Assembly: GCA_043820045.1 (NCBI GenBank)
Contig: JBDREF010000391.1
Coordinates: forward strand, 1 to 18,321
Length of the DNA stretch: 18,321 nt
Direction: 5' to 3'
Source of the DNA: JBDREF01 sp043820045
GTDB taxonomy: Bacteria; Planctomycetota; Phycisphaerae; Sedimentisphaerales; Anaerobacaceae
Below, in pieces: positions 6,248-14,418 of the stretch (positions are counted from its first letter, which is position 1; every line of letters starts with the position of its first letter). Made by a program: the position numbers and the translations under genes. Under the pieces are notes generated by a model. That model did no database searches and had not been told where the DNA came from. It saw nothing but the letters and a program-made list of their open reading frames with translations.

Positions 6248-7933
6248 CTAAGCCCCCTCTTTTCCGCGAACAACTCGCTGCAAACCGACCCTGACAGCGC
6301 ACTGGTTCCATTTCAAGATCATGCTTTGTACACGCTCCGGATGGCTCGGCGCCAAGTCATTGGTCTCCGTACGGTCTTGGGCCAGGTTGTATAGCCGCCA
6401 GGGCTCGTTTTGCAGGGCTACCAGTTTCCAGTCGCCGATGCGTACGGCCCGGCCGCCCATGTGCTCGAAGAAAAGTTCCTCGTGTCCCTTTCTTTCCCTG
6501 CCGGCAAGACAAGGGGCCAGGCTCCTGCCGTCCAGAGGCGTGAGCGGATTGCCATGGTACTCCGCCGGATAACGCGCGCCGGCCAGTTCCAGGCAGGTGG
6601 GCATAATGTCAATGACATGGCTCACTTCTTCCGTGATCGAGCCGGGTTTGAGTTTAAGCCCGGCGGGCCAATGGACTACTAACGGCGTATGGCAGCCCCC
6701 TTCGAAAGACTCCTTTTTCCAGTATCGAAACGGCGTGTTCGAAGCGCTGGCCCAGGCCGGACCAATGCCGGTGTAAGTCGTCTCCGAACCCGGCTCGAAG
6801 GTGCCCTTGTACCGTATTGTTCGCCCGTCCCTGGTTTGCGAGCTGCGGTCGTAGCCGGGCTGAGTCGGTATTTCCGGCGATGCGCCATTGTCCGAAAGGA
6901 AGAAGATGATTGTATTTTCGAATTGTCCGGTTTGCTCGAGCGTTTCGACTATTGTTCCGATGCTTTGATCGACGCGATCGACCATTGCAGCGTGAACAGC
7001 CATTTTTGCAGATTGAAACGCCCTTTCGTCTTCGTGGAGTTGATCCCATCTCACGCCCCGGTCCTGTACCGGCGGCAACGGTGTATTCTCTTCCTTGAAC
7101 AATCCCATCCTGAGCATGCGCGCATACCGGTCGCGGCGCAGTTTCTCCCAGCCTGCTTTGTAAGTCTCTTTATATCTGGCAATATCCTCCGGCCGTGCGT
7201 GCAAAGGCCAGTGCGGTGCGCAGTGCGCGACGTACAGGAAGAACGGCTTGTCGGATTTGCTCAGCCCCAGGATGTACTCCACGGATTTGGCGGTTATGGC
7301 ATCGGTAAAATAGTAATCGTCGGAAACATCCTCGACCGGCTCGGTGCCGTCAACGAGTGAGAAGGGGTCAAAATGGTCGATGACACCCCAAACGACGCCA
7401 TAGTGCTTGTCGAATCCGCGATTGACAGGATACGTCTCCAGCGGCGCGAAGGGTTGGCCCGGATCGTACTGATGGTCAAGCCATTTCTGATGCAGCTTCT
7501 TGTCTTTGAGCGGAATTGTTTCGGACTGGTGCCACTTGCCTGCCATCGCCGTGTTGTATCCGGCCTGCTTAAGTGCTTCGGCGATAGTCATTCCGTTTCG
7601 GGTGAGACTGCGGCCATTTTCCACCAGGCCGACCTTGTGAGGATACTGCCCGGTGAGCAGGCTTGCCCGCGTCGGGCAGCAGCGCGCACAGTTGTAGAAT
7701 TGCATAAAGCGCACGCCGTTCGCGGCCAGACGGTCCAGGTTCGGTGTGTCGATCTCGCCTCCATAGCACCCCGCATCCGAAAAACCCATGTCGTCGGCGA
7801 GAATGATGACTATGTTTGGCCTCGGCAGTTTGTCTGCTTGCGATGATAGTGCCGGCCGGCAAAGAAACGAAGGGGCGTAAACCCCCGCCGAGCCGATCAA
7901 CATATTTCTGAGGAACTGTCTCCTTGTAGTCAT
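6248..7933 (-). CDS. Tat-exported type I (formylglycine) sulfatase
   Basis: 561 residues from the ATG at 7933. The frame opens further upstream, but this start gives a proper twin-arginine signal (TTRRQFLRNMLIGSAG, 2-17), so the enzyme is exported folded. The sulfatase fold begins at 'RPNIVIILADDMGFSD' (38-53), whose D47/D48 are metal ligands. The activation motif CxPxR is C85-C-P-T-R89 followed by 'ASLLTG', making C85 the residue to be converted to formylglycine. 'AGKWH' (131-135), 'APHWPLH' (239-245) and 'SDNG' (347-350, D348/N349) supply the other expected active-site residues. All key residues appear intact. Length suits the arylsulfatase-A-like family. It hydrolyses a sulfate ester, probably on a glycan, in the periplasm. 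It sits 32 bases after the propeller gene on the same strand, so the two are likely one operon. No maturase is in the window. The substrate cannot be told from sequence. Confidence 0.92.
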   Translation of the reverse strand: MTTRRQFLRNMLIGSAGVYAPSFLCRPALSSQADKLPRPNIVIILADDMGFSDAGCYGGEIDTPNLDRLAANGVRFMQFYNCARCCPTRASLLTGQYPHKVGLVENGRSLTRNGMTIAEALKQAGYNTAMAGKWHQSETIPLKDKKLHQKWLDHQYDPGQPFAPLETYPVNRGFDKHYGVVWGVIDHFDPFSLVDGTEPVEDVSDDYYFTDAITAKSVEYILGLSKSDKPFFLYVAHCAPHWPLHARPEDIARYKETYKAGWEKLRRDRYARMLRMGLFKEENTPLPPVQDRGVRWDQLHEDERAFQSAKMAVHAAMVDRVDQSIGTIVETLEQTGQFENTIIFFLSDNGASPEIPTQPGYDRSSQTRDGRTIRYKGTFEPGSETTYTGIGPAWASASNTPFRYWKKESFEGGCHTPLVVHWPAGLKLKPGSITEEVSHVIDIMPTCLELAGARYPAEYHGNPLTPLDGRSLAPCLAGRERKGHEELFFEHMGGRAVRIGDWKLVALQNEPWRLYNLAQDRTETNDLAPSHPERVQSMILKWNQCAVRVGLQRVVRGKEGA

Positions 7934-7965
7934 GATTTTTCGCCCGTCAGCTAAATGTGACGTAT

Positions 7966-10900
7966 TTATTCGTTGTTGGCCAGACACACCAGCCGGCCAT
8001 TTTTCATCGCCAGGTACAGGCGTCCGTTTGCGGCGGCCATGCCGTCGAAAACCGGAAGCGACTCAAGTTTGTATTCGGCCAGCTTTCTTCCGTCCGCAGT
8101 CGAGACTGCCCAGAGAAGAGCGCCTTTCTTCCCGGCCCAGGTATCGGCGACGTCCTGAGGATTTTCGAGTACAAGAGCCTGCTGGCCCTGGGTTCCTTCC
8201 GTCCCGACAACATCGGGCGGACCTGCTATGAACATCGTCTTGTCGGCAACTGCCATAGCAGTGACGAACAACGGCACCTGGCCGGCCCAGCGGTATTTGA
8301 GCGCGGCTGGAGCGGCGTTTTGCTGCCCTCTTCTTTTTTGCGCACTTGATGCGGTTTGTGCAGCCTCGCGTGTGCCCTTCTGACCGGGACTTCTGTCGTA
8401 GGCGAAGAGCTGGTATTTCTCTCCGCCCCGCCACTGGCCGGTGTTTCCTCCGACGTATTGGTCGCGGCCGTATCCGAACACCGATGATTCATCGAAAGAG
8501 AGTATCCGGCCCGACGCGACCTCGTTGCCGATTTTCCACCACGCACTCCAGTGGGAGAGGAATTCATCGTTGAGGACCCAGTATCCGCGATGCCACCATG
8601 TGTCGTCCAGAAAACCAATCGGTGTGAAAACATGCACACCGGAGCCGGCGTCGCTTCCCGTCTCGAAGTCCAGTTTCACATGCCGCATATAGACATCATC
8701 TCCGTCGGCCAGCAGGATATCGGACAGCAAGCCGCGCATTTCCTTGCCGGCATCTGCGGGCTGTTTTCCGGTCTCGGGGTCCGGGCTGTAAATGACGGTC
8801 GAGGATATCTGCCTGCCGGTTTCCGGCTCAAGGCGGTACAGATGAATGCCGCCGTCCAGATAAGACGAACGGCCTGCGGCTACAATCAGTACGCCGTCCT
8901 TGACGAGTACACTGCCATGAACCGGCCATACCGACTCCAGTTGGCCGTTGACGGATGTACGGCGGTCTTCCGGCGCCGCGCGAAACCGCCATACGAGCTT
9001 GCCGTCGTCGGCACGCAGGGCGTAAACGCAGCCATCTGCCGAGCCGAACAGTACCATACCCTTGTAAGCCGTTGGCGGAGAATCGACCCGACCGCCGACG
9101 GTGTAGCTCCAGAGCCTGCTTGCGTCTCTGGCGCTGAGAGCATGGACAGTATGTGTGTCAACCGATGCCACGAAGACTTTGTCCTTGTCGGTGGTTACGC
9201 TCGACAACCGGCCGCCCAGATCAACCTGCCACAACGGCTTCAGCTCAGGGCCAACATGGTCCCGAGTAATTCCGCTTCGCATAGCATCATGCCGGTACGT
9301 CGGCCAAGCTTCGGATTCTGTTTCTCGGCCGCCGGACCTCGGACTTGAGACTTTTCCATACGCGGGGCCTTTTTCAAATCTTGCATCGTTTTGACTCTGA
9401 GCGACAGGTTTGCGGTCGGCGGCCAGCGCGAATAGGCCGTTGAGTTTCGTCGTCAGGTTGCAGGCGCAGGAGTCCGGCGTGACATAAAGAAGCCCGTTCG
9501 CGGGCATTATGCCGTACTGGCAGGTGCCGCGTATCCAGTAATTCTGCCAAATCTCACCCGATTTGACATCGAGGAACTGTACGCCCTGGTTGCCGAGTAA
9601 CATAAAGCGATCCGTCGCCTTGTTGCGGTAGCACCGGTGGTGCATGTATCCTTTTACCGTCGGCAGTTCTCTTTTCAGCGTTCCGGTGAGCGGATCGAAG
9701 CCGTTTCTCTCAACGTTCTTGCCTTTGGCCCATACGAGCCCGTCGATTACGAAAACGTCGGGCGGAGAATTATAGCCCTGCCAGGACGAGCCGCTCCATA
9801 GTTGCCGGCCGTCTTCCGCCGAAAACGCTGTCATTCGCTTGAAATCCGCCGAATACACCACCTTGTCCTGAACGACCAACGTCGGCGATTCCCAACCCAC
9901 TTCGTGGCCCTTTAGCTCCATCCGGCCCATCGGCGAATGCCACAGCTCGTCTCCGCTGCCAATGGCCAGACAAAACAGATCATCGAGTGTCTGGTAGAAA
10001 AGCCTGTTGTCCTGAGCGGCGAGGGTCGGATGCACTAACGGCTCAATCTTCTTTTGCCAGAGAACGTTGTCGCTTGCCGCGTCCACGGCGACGATGCGGC
10101 GCAGACCCGGCGCCGGCTTGAGACCTTGCCTGATCTCGGATTCCATCTGGGCCGCGGTTTGAGGTGCGGTGTCGATGAGCAAAATGACTCTGTTCCCGAG
10201 ATGTACAATCTGTCTGGTATCTTCGGTATCCTTATAGACCCACAGCGTTTCGCCTGTCGCCGCGTCCAGAACGCTTACAGGAGCGTCGATGCCGAGGGTT
10301 ACGTATATGCGGTTGCGCCCCGCGACGAGCCGAAAGGCCAGATCCGGAGGTCCGGCACGAAATGCGCGGAACTGGTCCGCCCAGGAATCGACGGGTCTTT
10401 TCCAGAGGACGACGCCGTTAAAAGCGTCACGGGCCACGAGGACCCACTGCGAGGGCAGCCTGATGTCCACTCGGGGCGCCTCGTCAATAATATAGAATAT
10501 CCGCCCCCCCGCCGAGACGCAGGCGCCAAGGCTGGCAAGCTGCTCGTGAGCCCTTGCGAATTTTGGCTCCCCCTGCCACTGGATATGACGCGGCGGCCCG
10601 ACCAGCGTGTCGTGCGAGACGGCGTTGTTGTTTGCGCTATGCAGGAAGTGCGTCCATTCATCAATCTCCTTTGGCCACGGTTTGACTTCCTTGCGCCAGG
10701 TTTTGCCTTTCTTGATATAGGCCGCGCCATTGGGGGCGAGAACACGCATAACCTCACCTTCGGCGACCTCGGCAGGTTCGTCCAACACGAGCAGATTGAC
10801 GAGGTTGTCGGTATAGGGCAGGCAATTGCCTCTCCATCGCTCGACCGAGACCTTGCCGTAAAGCCCGAGCGAATCGATATACTTTCGCGCCCTCTCGATG

Positions 10901-11133
10901 TCGTCTGCATCTTTGTCCAGGCCGTGAACGAGATAGCCGTCACCGGCGCACAGAGCCGCTGTGAGCTTCCCATCGCCGCAGCCGACGTGGACGATCAGTC
11001 CGCCTTTGAGTCCTGTGTCGTCAAGGATTTGTTGGGCCTGCTGCGCCGGCTGCTGAGCATTTGCCGCCGATACAATGCAGGAGACTGTCACAATACAAGC
11101 GAACATTGTATGGAATTGTCTGATTCTCCTCAT
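7966..11133 (-). CDS. Exported methyltransferase-like domain fused to PQQ-type beta-propeller
   Basis: 1055 residues from the ATG at 11133, chosen because it begins a Sec signal peptide (MRRIRQFHTM..., cleavage after 'SAANA', ~26). The upstream extension to 11298 overlaps the promoter and encodes no signal. Residues ~36-150 look like a class I SAM methyltransferase core: 'IVHVGCGDGKLTAAL' (47-61) as the glycine-rich loop, 'GLDKD' (71-75) as the acidic strand, then 'LLVLDEPAEV' (114-123) and 'VMRVLAPNGAAYIKKGK' (128-144). From ~180 to the end are PQQ/quinoprotein-like propeller blades: repeated 'LWxxxxxxx(R/G)xxxSPP' and 'G(C/L)(V/F)YAL' type strands, with a second start at 'WPTYRHDAMRSG'. A 'CAC' pair near 'LTTKLNGLFAL' is a possible metal or disulfide site. 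It heads a likely operon with the sulfatase and has its own promoter. Function unknown; a periplasmic sensor, scaffold or dehydrogenase-like protein is possible. Confidence 0.85.
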   Translation of the reverse strand: MRRIRQFHTMFACIVTVSCIVSAANAQQPAQQAQQILDDTGLKGGLIVHVGCGDGKLTAALCAGDGYLVHGLDKDADDIERARKYIDSLGLYGKVSVERWRGNCLPYTDNLVNLLVLDEPAEVAEGEVMRVLAPNGAAYIKKGKTWRKEVKPWPKEIDEWTHFLHSANNNAVSHDTLVGPPRHIQWQGEPKFARAHEQLASLGACVSAGGRIFYIIDEAPRVDIRLPSQWVLVARDAFNGVVLWKRPVDSWADQFRAFRAGPPDLAFRLVAGRNRIYVTLGIDAPVSVLDAATGETLWVYKDTEDTRQIVHLGNRVILLIDTAPQTAAQMESEIRQGLKPAPGLRRIVAVDAASDNVLWQKKIEPLVHPTLAAQDNRLFYQTLDDLFCLAIGSGDELWHSPMGRMELKGHEVGWESPTLVVQDKVVYSADFKRMTAFSAEDGRQLWSGSSWQGYNSPPDVFVIDGLVWAKGKNVERNGFDPLTGTLKRELPTVKGYMHHRCYRNKATDRFMLLGNQGVQFLDVKSGEIWQNYWIRGTCQYGIMPANGLLYVTPDSCACNLTTKLNGLFALAADRKPVAQSQNDARFEKGPAYGKVSSPRSGGRETESEAWPTYRHDAMRSGITRDHVGPELKPLWQVDLGGRLSSVTTDKDKVFVASVDTHTVHALSARDASRLWSYTVGGRVDSPPTAYKGMVLFGSADGCVYALRADDGKLVWRFRAAPEDRRTSVNGQLESVWPVHGSVLVKDGVLIVAAGRSSYLDGGIHLYRLEPETGRQISSTVIYSPDPETGKQPADAGKEMRGLLSDILLADGDDVYMRHVKLDFETGSDAGSGVHVFTPIGFLDDTWWHRGYWVLNDEFLSHWSAWWKIGNEVASGRILSFDESSVFGYGRDQYVGGNTGQWRGGEKYQLFAYDRSPGQKGTREAAQTASSAQKRRGQQNAAPAALKYRWAGQVPLFVTAMAVADKTMFIAGPPDVVGTEGTQGQQALVLENPQDVADTWAGKKGALLWAVSTADGRKLAEYKLESLPVFDGMAAANGRLYLAMKNGRLVCLANNE

Positions 11134-11269
11134 GGGTTCTTGTCCTTTCCGTCCGAACGTGTCCCGGCCCTTGCCGGCAGCCTCACATCCAAGTGTTGCA
11201 CATAAACGGTCACCGAATGGCGTGCGATTTTGATTACGCCCTCTGACGGCACACGAATAGCCGCCGGTT

Positions 11270-11298
11270 ATTATACTTCTGATGCATGCTGCGAGCAA
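11270..11298 (-). promoter_or_regulatory. Candidate promoter of the propeller-sulfatase operon
   Basis: On the minus strand TTGCTC (11298-11293), a 17-base spacer and a perfect TATAAT (11275-11270) lie ~137 bases before the ATG at 11133. The leader contains a short CCGGC/GCCGG hairpin at 11164-11177. Confidence 0.6.
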
Positions 11299-11344
11299 CA
11301 GTTGCTTTGCGTCCGGAAGTGTTGCTGAATCTGACGATACGTTC

Positions 11345-11374
11345 TTGACTCGGCGGCCTCAAGGATGTTAGGGT
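11345..11374 (+). promoter_or_regulatory. Weak candidate promoter of the oxidoreductase gene
   Basis: TTGACT (11345-11350), an 18-base spacer and TAGGGT (11369-11374) lie ~115 bases before the ATG at 11490. The -35 is good and the -10 poor, so an activator or another promoter may be involved. Confidence 0.3.
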
Positions 11375-11489
11375 TGGAATGCTTGGTCTCTGATGTGAAT
11401 GCTGTACGTGCCGGCAAATCTGGTTTGCCCGAAAGCATGTGCATGCGACCGCGAATACTATTTCAATTATTCAGGAAGGTGTGATTACC

Positions 11490-12845
11490 ATGGCAAGAAA
11501 AGGACATATTTCTCGACGAGAATTCATGGGTAAGATAGCCGCATCAACGGCAGCCGTGACAATCGTGCCTGCTCGCGTCCTGGGGCGAGATGCTCCCAGC
11601 AACAAGCTGAATATCGCTGTAATCGGATCATCGGGACGTGCCAGGGCCAACCTCAAGGGTGTGAGCAGCGAGAATGTCGTGGCATTATGTGACGTGGACG
11701 AGAAACGGCTGGAGGATACGGCCAAGTCTTATCCCAAAGCCAAAAAGTACAAAGACTTCCGCCGGATGTTGGACGATGTGGACAAGTCCATAGAGGCGGT
11801 TATCGTATCTACTCCCGACCATACGCATGCGGTCGCCGCTATGAGAGCTATCAGGATGGGCAAGCACGTTTACTGCGAGAAGCCGCTCGCTCATTCGATT
11901 TATGAGGTTCGCCAAATCACCGAGGCGGCCCGCAGGCATAAGGTCCAGACACAGATGGGCAATCAGGGCCATTCCTCGGAACAGATTCGCATGCTGTACG
12001 AATGGATTGAGGACGGCGCTATCGGCGATGTCCGAGAGGTCCATGCCTGGAGCAGCCGCCCTTCCGGCGGTGCGGCCTTCGCTGTAAATATGAAACGCCC
12101 CGCGGATACGCCGCCTGTCCCTGATGGATTGGATTGGGACCTCTGGCTTGGGCCGGTCCCCTACCGTCCTTATCATCCCGACTATCTGCCGTTCAAATGG
12201 CGCGGCTGGATCGATTTCGGCACCGGGGCGCTGGGCGATATGGGCTGTCATATTATGGACCCTGTCTTTTGGGCACTGAAGCTCGGCGAAGTCGATACGA
12301 TTGAGGTCGAAGCGACCACCACGCATTTTGAGCCGGAGATGATGAGCGAGACTTACCCGACTGCGTCCATCGTCCGTTACAACTTCCCTGCCCGCGGCAG
12401 CATGCCGGCACTCAAGCTGACGTGGTCGGACGGCCGGCTTCGTCCCCCCCGCCCAGACGATATGGAGATCAACAGGAAATTCGCCGGTGAGGGAACTCTG
12501 CTCGTCGGTGAAAACGGAAACATCATACATGGGTCTCATGGGGCCAGTGAGTTGCGCATCGTGCCGGAATCGAAGATGAAAGCCTACAAGCTGCCCGCCG
12601 AGACTTTGCCTCGCTCGAAGGGCCATCACGAGGACTGGATCCTCGCCTGCAAAGGTGGGGCGCCGGCCAGTTCGAACTTCAACTACGGCGGGCCGCTCAC
12701 GGAGATGGCACTGCTGGGAGTTCTGGCGATACGCAACCAGAATCGCAAGCTGATCTACGACGTAAAGAACATGCGCATCACCAACGACGACGACGAGGCG
12801 AACAAATACGTCAATCCGCCCTACCGGGACGGCTGGGTCTTATGA
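11490..12845 (+). CDS. Tat-exported Gfo/Idh/MocA-family oxidoreductase
   Basis: 451 residues from the ATG at 11490, with AGGAAGG ten bases upstream. Residues 9-14 are 'SRREFM', followed by 'GKIAASTAAVTIVPARVLG', a twin-arginine signal, so it is exported with its cofactor already bound. The N-terminal Rossmann fold starts at 'KLNIAVIGSSGRARANL' (39-55), with 'ALCDVD' (65-70) ending the second strand. 'VSTPDHTHA' (106-114) and 'VYCEKPLA' (127-134) are family hallmarks, with K131 the usual catalytic lysine. 'GDMGCHIMD' (249-257) supplies H254 and D257, the substrate-side residues. The glycine loop reads GSSGRA where GxGxxG is usual, a common variant among exported members. Family members oxidise, reduce or epimerise sugars with NAD(P); here probably a sugar released near the sulfatase. 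Divergent from the propeller-sulfatase operon and convergent with the TPR gene. The substrate is unknown. Confidence 0.92.
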   Translation: MARKGHISRREFMGKIAASTAAVTIVPARVLGRDAPSNKLNIAVIGSSGRARANLKGVSSENVVALCDVDEKRLEDTAKSYPKAKKYKDFRRMLDDVDKSIEAVIVSTPDHTHAVAAMRAIRMGKHVYCEKPLAHSIYEVRQITEAARRHKVQTQMGNQGHSSEQIRMLYEWIEDGAIGDVREVHAWSSRPSGGAAFAVNMKRPADTPPVPDGLDWDLWLGPVPYRPYHPDYLPFKWRGWIDFGTGALGDMGCHIMDPVFWALKLGEVDTIEVEATTTHFEPEMMSETYPTASIVRYNFPARGSMPALKLTWSDGRLRPPRPDDMEINRKFAGEGTLLVGENGNIIHGSHGASELRIVPESKMKAYKLPAETLPRSKGHHEDWILACKGGAPASSNFNYGGPLTEMALLGVLAIRNQNRKLIYDVKNMRITNDDDEANKYVNPPYRDGWVL

Positions 12846-12937
12846 GTTCCATATAGCCGGCAAGGGAAGTTATGGTAAGAGGCCGCTGGTGTAGGAGTTG
12901 AAGGTCTCTCTTGTGCTTGTGGTTCGCTCGGTCCGCG

Positions 12938-14314
12938 CTACTTTACTTCAACATTCTGAGCTTGAGGTTCCTCAGACTTGCTCGCCTCTTTCGGGGTGGA
13001 GCTGTCCGCCTTTTTGAGCTTCTCCAGCAGGTCTGTGAGCACGGTTGCCGCCTGGGTGTTATTACTGTCCCGCCCGGCGTTCTGCAAGTGTCCGGCGGCG
13101 TCATCGAGTTTACCCATACCGAGCAACTGGTAACCCAGGAGCAGTTCCATGTCCGGATCGCCGGGATTAAGCTGTGCTGCTCGCTCAAGCTGCTCCACTT
13201 GTTTATGCAGCACAATTTCGTCCGTATAAAGGCCGCGAGGATAGAAAACCCCCTCCTTCTCCGGCGATGCATTGACCAGTGCCTTGCGCAGAGCCTTTGC
13301 GGCGTTATCGTATTCGCCGTTTGCGAACAGCGCCTGGACGCGAGCGAAGGGCAAAACGATATCGTCGGGCGCAAGCTGCATGGCTTCGTGAAACCTGTCT
13401 GCCGCACCGGCGTAATCGGCGGCCTCGAAAGCCTTGACGGCTTTCTCAAAATCGCGGTCCGCCCGGGTCTCTTCCGCCGGCTCGGCGGGAGGCTCATTGT
13501 CGAGCTTCTCTTTGGCCGGGCCCAGGGACTCCTGCTGCGGTGCGTTGCTGCCGTAGTAATAGTAATTGTACGTGTCGCCGGCGACTACATACTCGGGCGG
13601 GCAGTCCCCGTACCACCTGTAGGGATGGCATCCGTACCAGTAGTAACGTCTGTACGTATAGCACGGCCAATAGCCACCGAGACTTACGAAGACGAATCTG
13701 CGGTGATAGTACGGCCAGAAGAAACCGAACGTGAAATCAGGACCCCAGTCGTAACAGATTGGACGGCAACAATTCGGCCATGAGATCCAGTAGAAGATCC
13801 TGTGGGAAGGGTAATAGTCGCGGTTGTAGTGATAGTAACTCCTCTGCGTGGTTGGATATGCGTAACGGTCGTTAGCCTTTCTTCCGATACGTGCGCTGTC
13901 CACGGGCACACTCTGGCCGGAGGGTATGGTCGAGTCCTTTCTCGAAAGCCGCCCGTTCGAGCCGCCGATTGCGGAGGCCGTCGCATCAGACCGCGAGGCG
14001 CGCGGCGATAGAATTCCCCGTGTACCGGAAGAAATTCTGCCTTCAGGCATAGTCTTTCGGGATTCTCTAACCTGCATGCGAGGGGCATTGTTGTTCAGCC
14101 TCGGAGTCGGCTGGGACGATACGCCCGAGCGGGACGGCATTGCCATTCGTTGCGAGGTTGCGCCTGCATTCGACCTGCCTGCCGAACTCGGCGGGGCGGA
14201 CCTTGGTGCAGACTGCTTACGGTCGGTCTTGGCTGCTGAGACGGAGCCTGCAATCACTATTATTGCGGCCGTCGCCAGCAGTGCGATTGTCAATTTGAAC
14301 TTGAATTCTTTCAT
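12938..14314 (-). CDS. Exported TPR protein with aromatic- and cysteine-rich segment
   Basis: 458 residues from the ATG at 14314, with GAGGG six bases upstream. Residues 1-27 are a signal peptide (MKEFKFKLTIALLATAAI...SVSA). Residues ~28-148 are low-complexity, rich in Ser, Arg and Pro, and probably disordered. Residues 151-254 hold about 25 Tyr, 7 Trp and 7 Phe among 104 residues, with six Cys (182, 183, 187, 218, 229, 238), short 'YRRYYWYG' and 'YRWYG' units and a final tyrosine run. Residues ~285-435 are TPR-like helical repeats ('KAVKAFEAADYAGAADRFHEA', split as KAVKAFEAAD and YAGAADRFHEA; 'GEYDNAAKALRKAL'; 'LGYQLLGMGKLDDAAGHL'). The C-terminus is charged. It is likely a periplasmic or envelope scaffold. 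It lies downstream of the beta-barrel gene but has its own strong promoter. Function unknown; the fold assignment for the TPR part is firm. Confidence 0.82.
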   Translation of the reverse strand: MKEFKFKLTIALLATAAIIVIAGSVSAAKTDRKQSAPRSAPPSSAGRSNAGATSQRMAMPSRSGVSSQPTPRLNNNAPRMQVRESRKTMPEGRISSGTRGILSPRASRSDATASAIGGSNGRLSRKDSTIPSGQSVPVDSARIGRKANDRYAYPTTQRSYYHYNRDYYPSHRIFYWISWPNCCRPICYDWGPDFTFGFFWPYYHRRFVFVSLGGYWPCYTYRRYYWYGCHPYRWYGDCPPEYVVAGDTYNYYYYGSNAPQQESLGPAKEKLDNEPPAEPAEETRADRDFEKAVKAFEAADYAGAADRFHEAMQLAPDDIVLPFARVQALFANGEYDNAAKALRKALVNASPEKEGVFYPRGLYTDEIVLHKQVEQLERAAQLNPGDPDMELLLGYQLLGMGKLDDAAGHLQNAGRDSNNTQAATVLTDLLEKLKKADSSTPKEASKSEEPQAQNVEVK

Positions 14315-14374
14315 GATCAACCCTCGCATGAATGCTGTCTCCGGCAAAATACGACCGTGAACCTTTCTATTACT

Positions 14375-14403
14375 ATTTTAGCAAAGCGGCCGCAAGCTGT
14401 CAA
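14375..14403 (-). promoter_or_regulatory. Near-consensus sigma-70 promoter of the TPR gene
   Basis: On the minus strand TTGACA (14403-14398), exactly 17 bases, then TAAAAT (14380-14375). This differs from consensus at one position and is the best promoter in the window. The spacer contains the palindrome GCGGCCGC. Predicted transcription start is ~14368, giving a ~54-base leader. Confidence 0.75.
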
Positions 14404-14418
14404 GCAATCCCTTGGCTG

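Larger units (their letters stand above)
11134..11489. other. Divergent control region between the propeller operon and the oxidoreductase gene
   Basis: These 356 bases hold the two opposed candidate promoters, whose -35 boxes are only ~46 bases apart, and the leaders of both genes. The arrangement would let one regulator control sulfatase and oxidoreductase together. A GCATGTGCATGC direct/inverted motif lies near 11434-11445. No gene is supported here. Confidence 0.55.

Noticed and set aside
10054..11205. 383-residue plus-strand open frame antisense to the propeller gene
   Set aside because: It is a shadow of a GC-rich gene; the minus strand encodes a recognisable methyltransferase-like and propeller protein.
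12846..12937. Possible terminator between the convergent oxidoreductase and TPR genes
   Set aside because: I found no clear GC-rich stem followed by a T-run on either strand.
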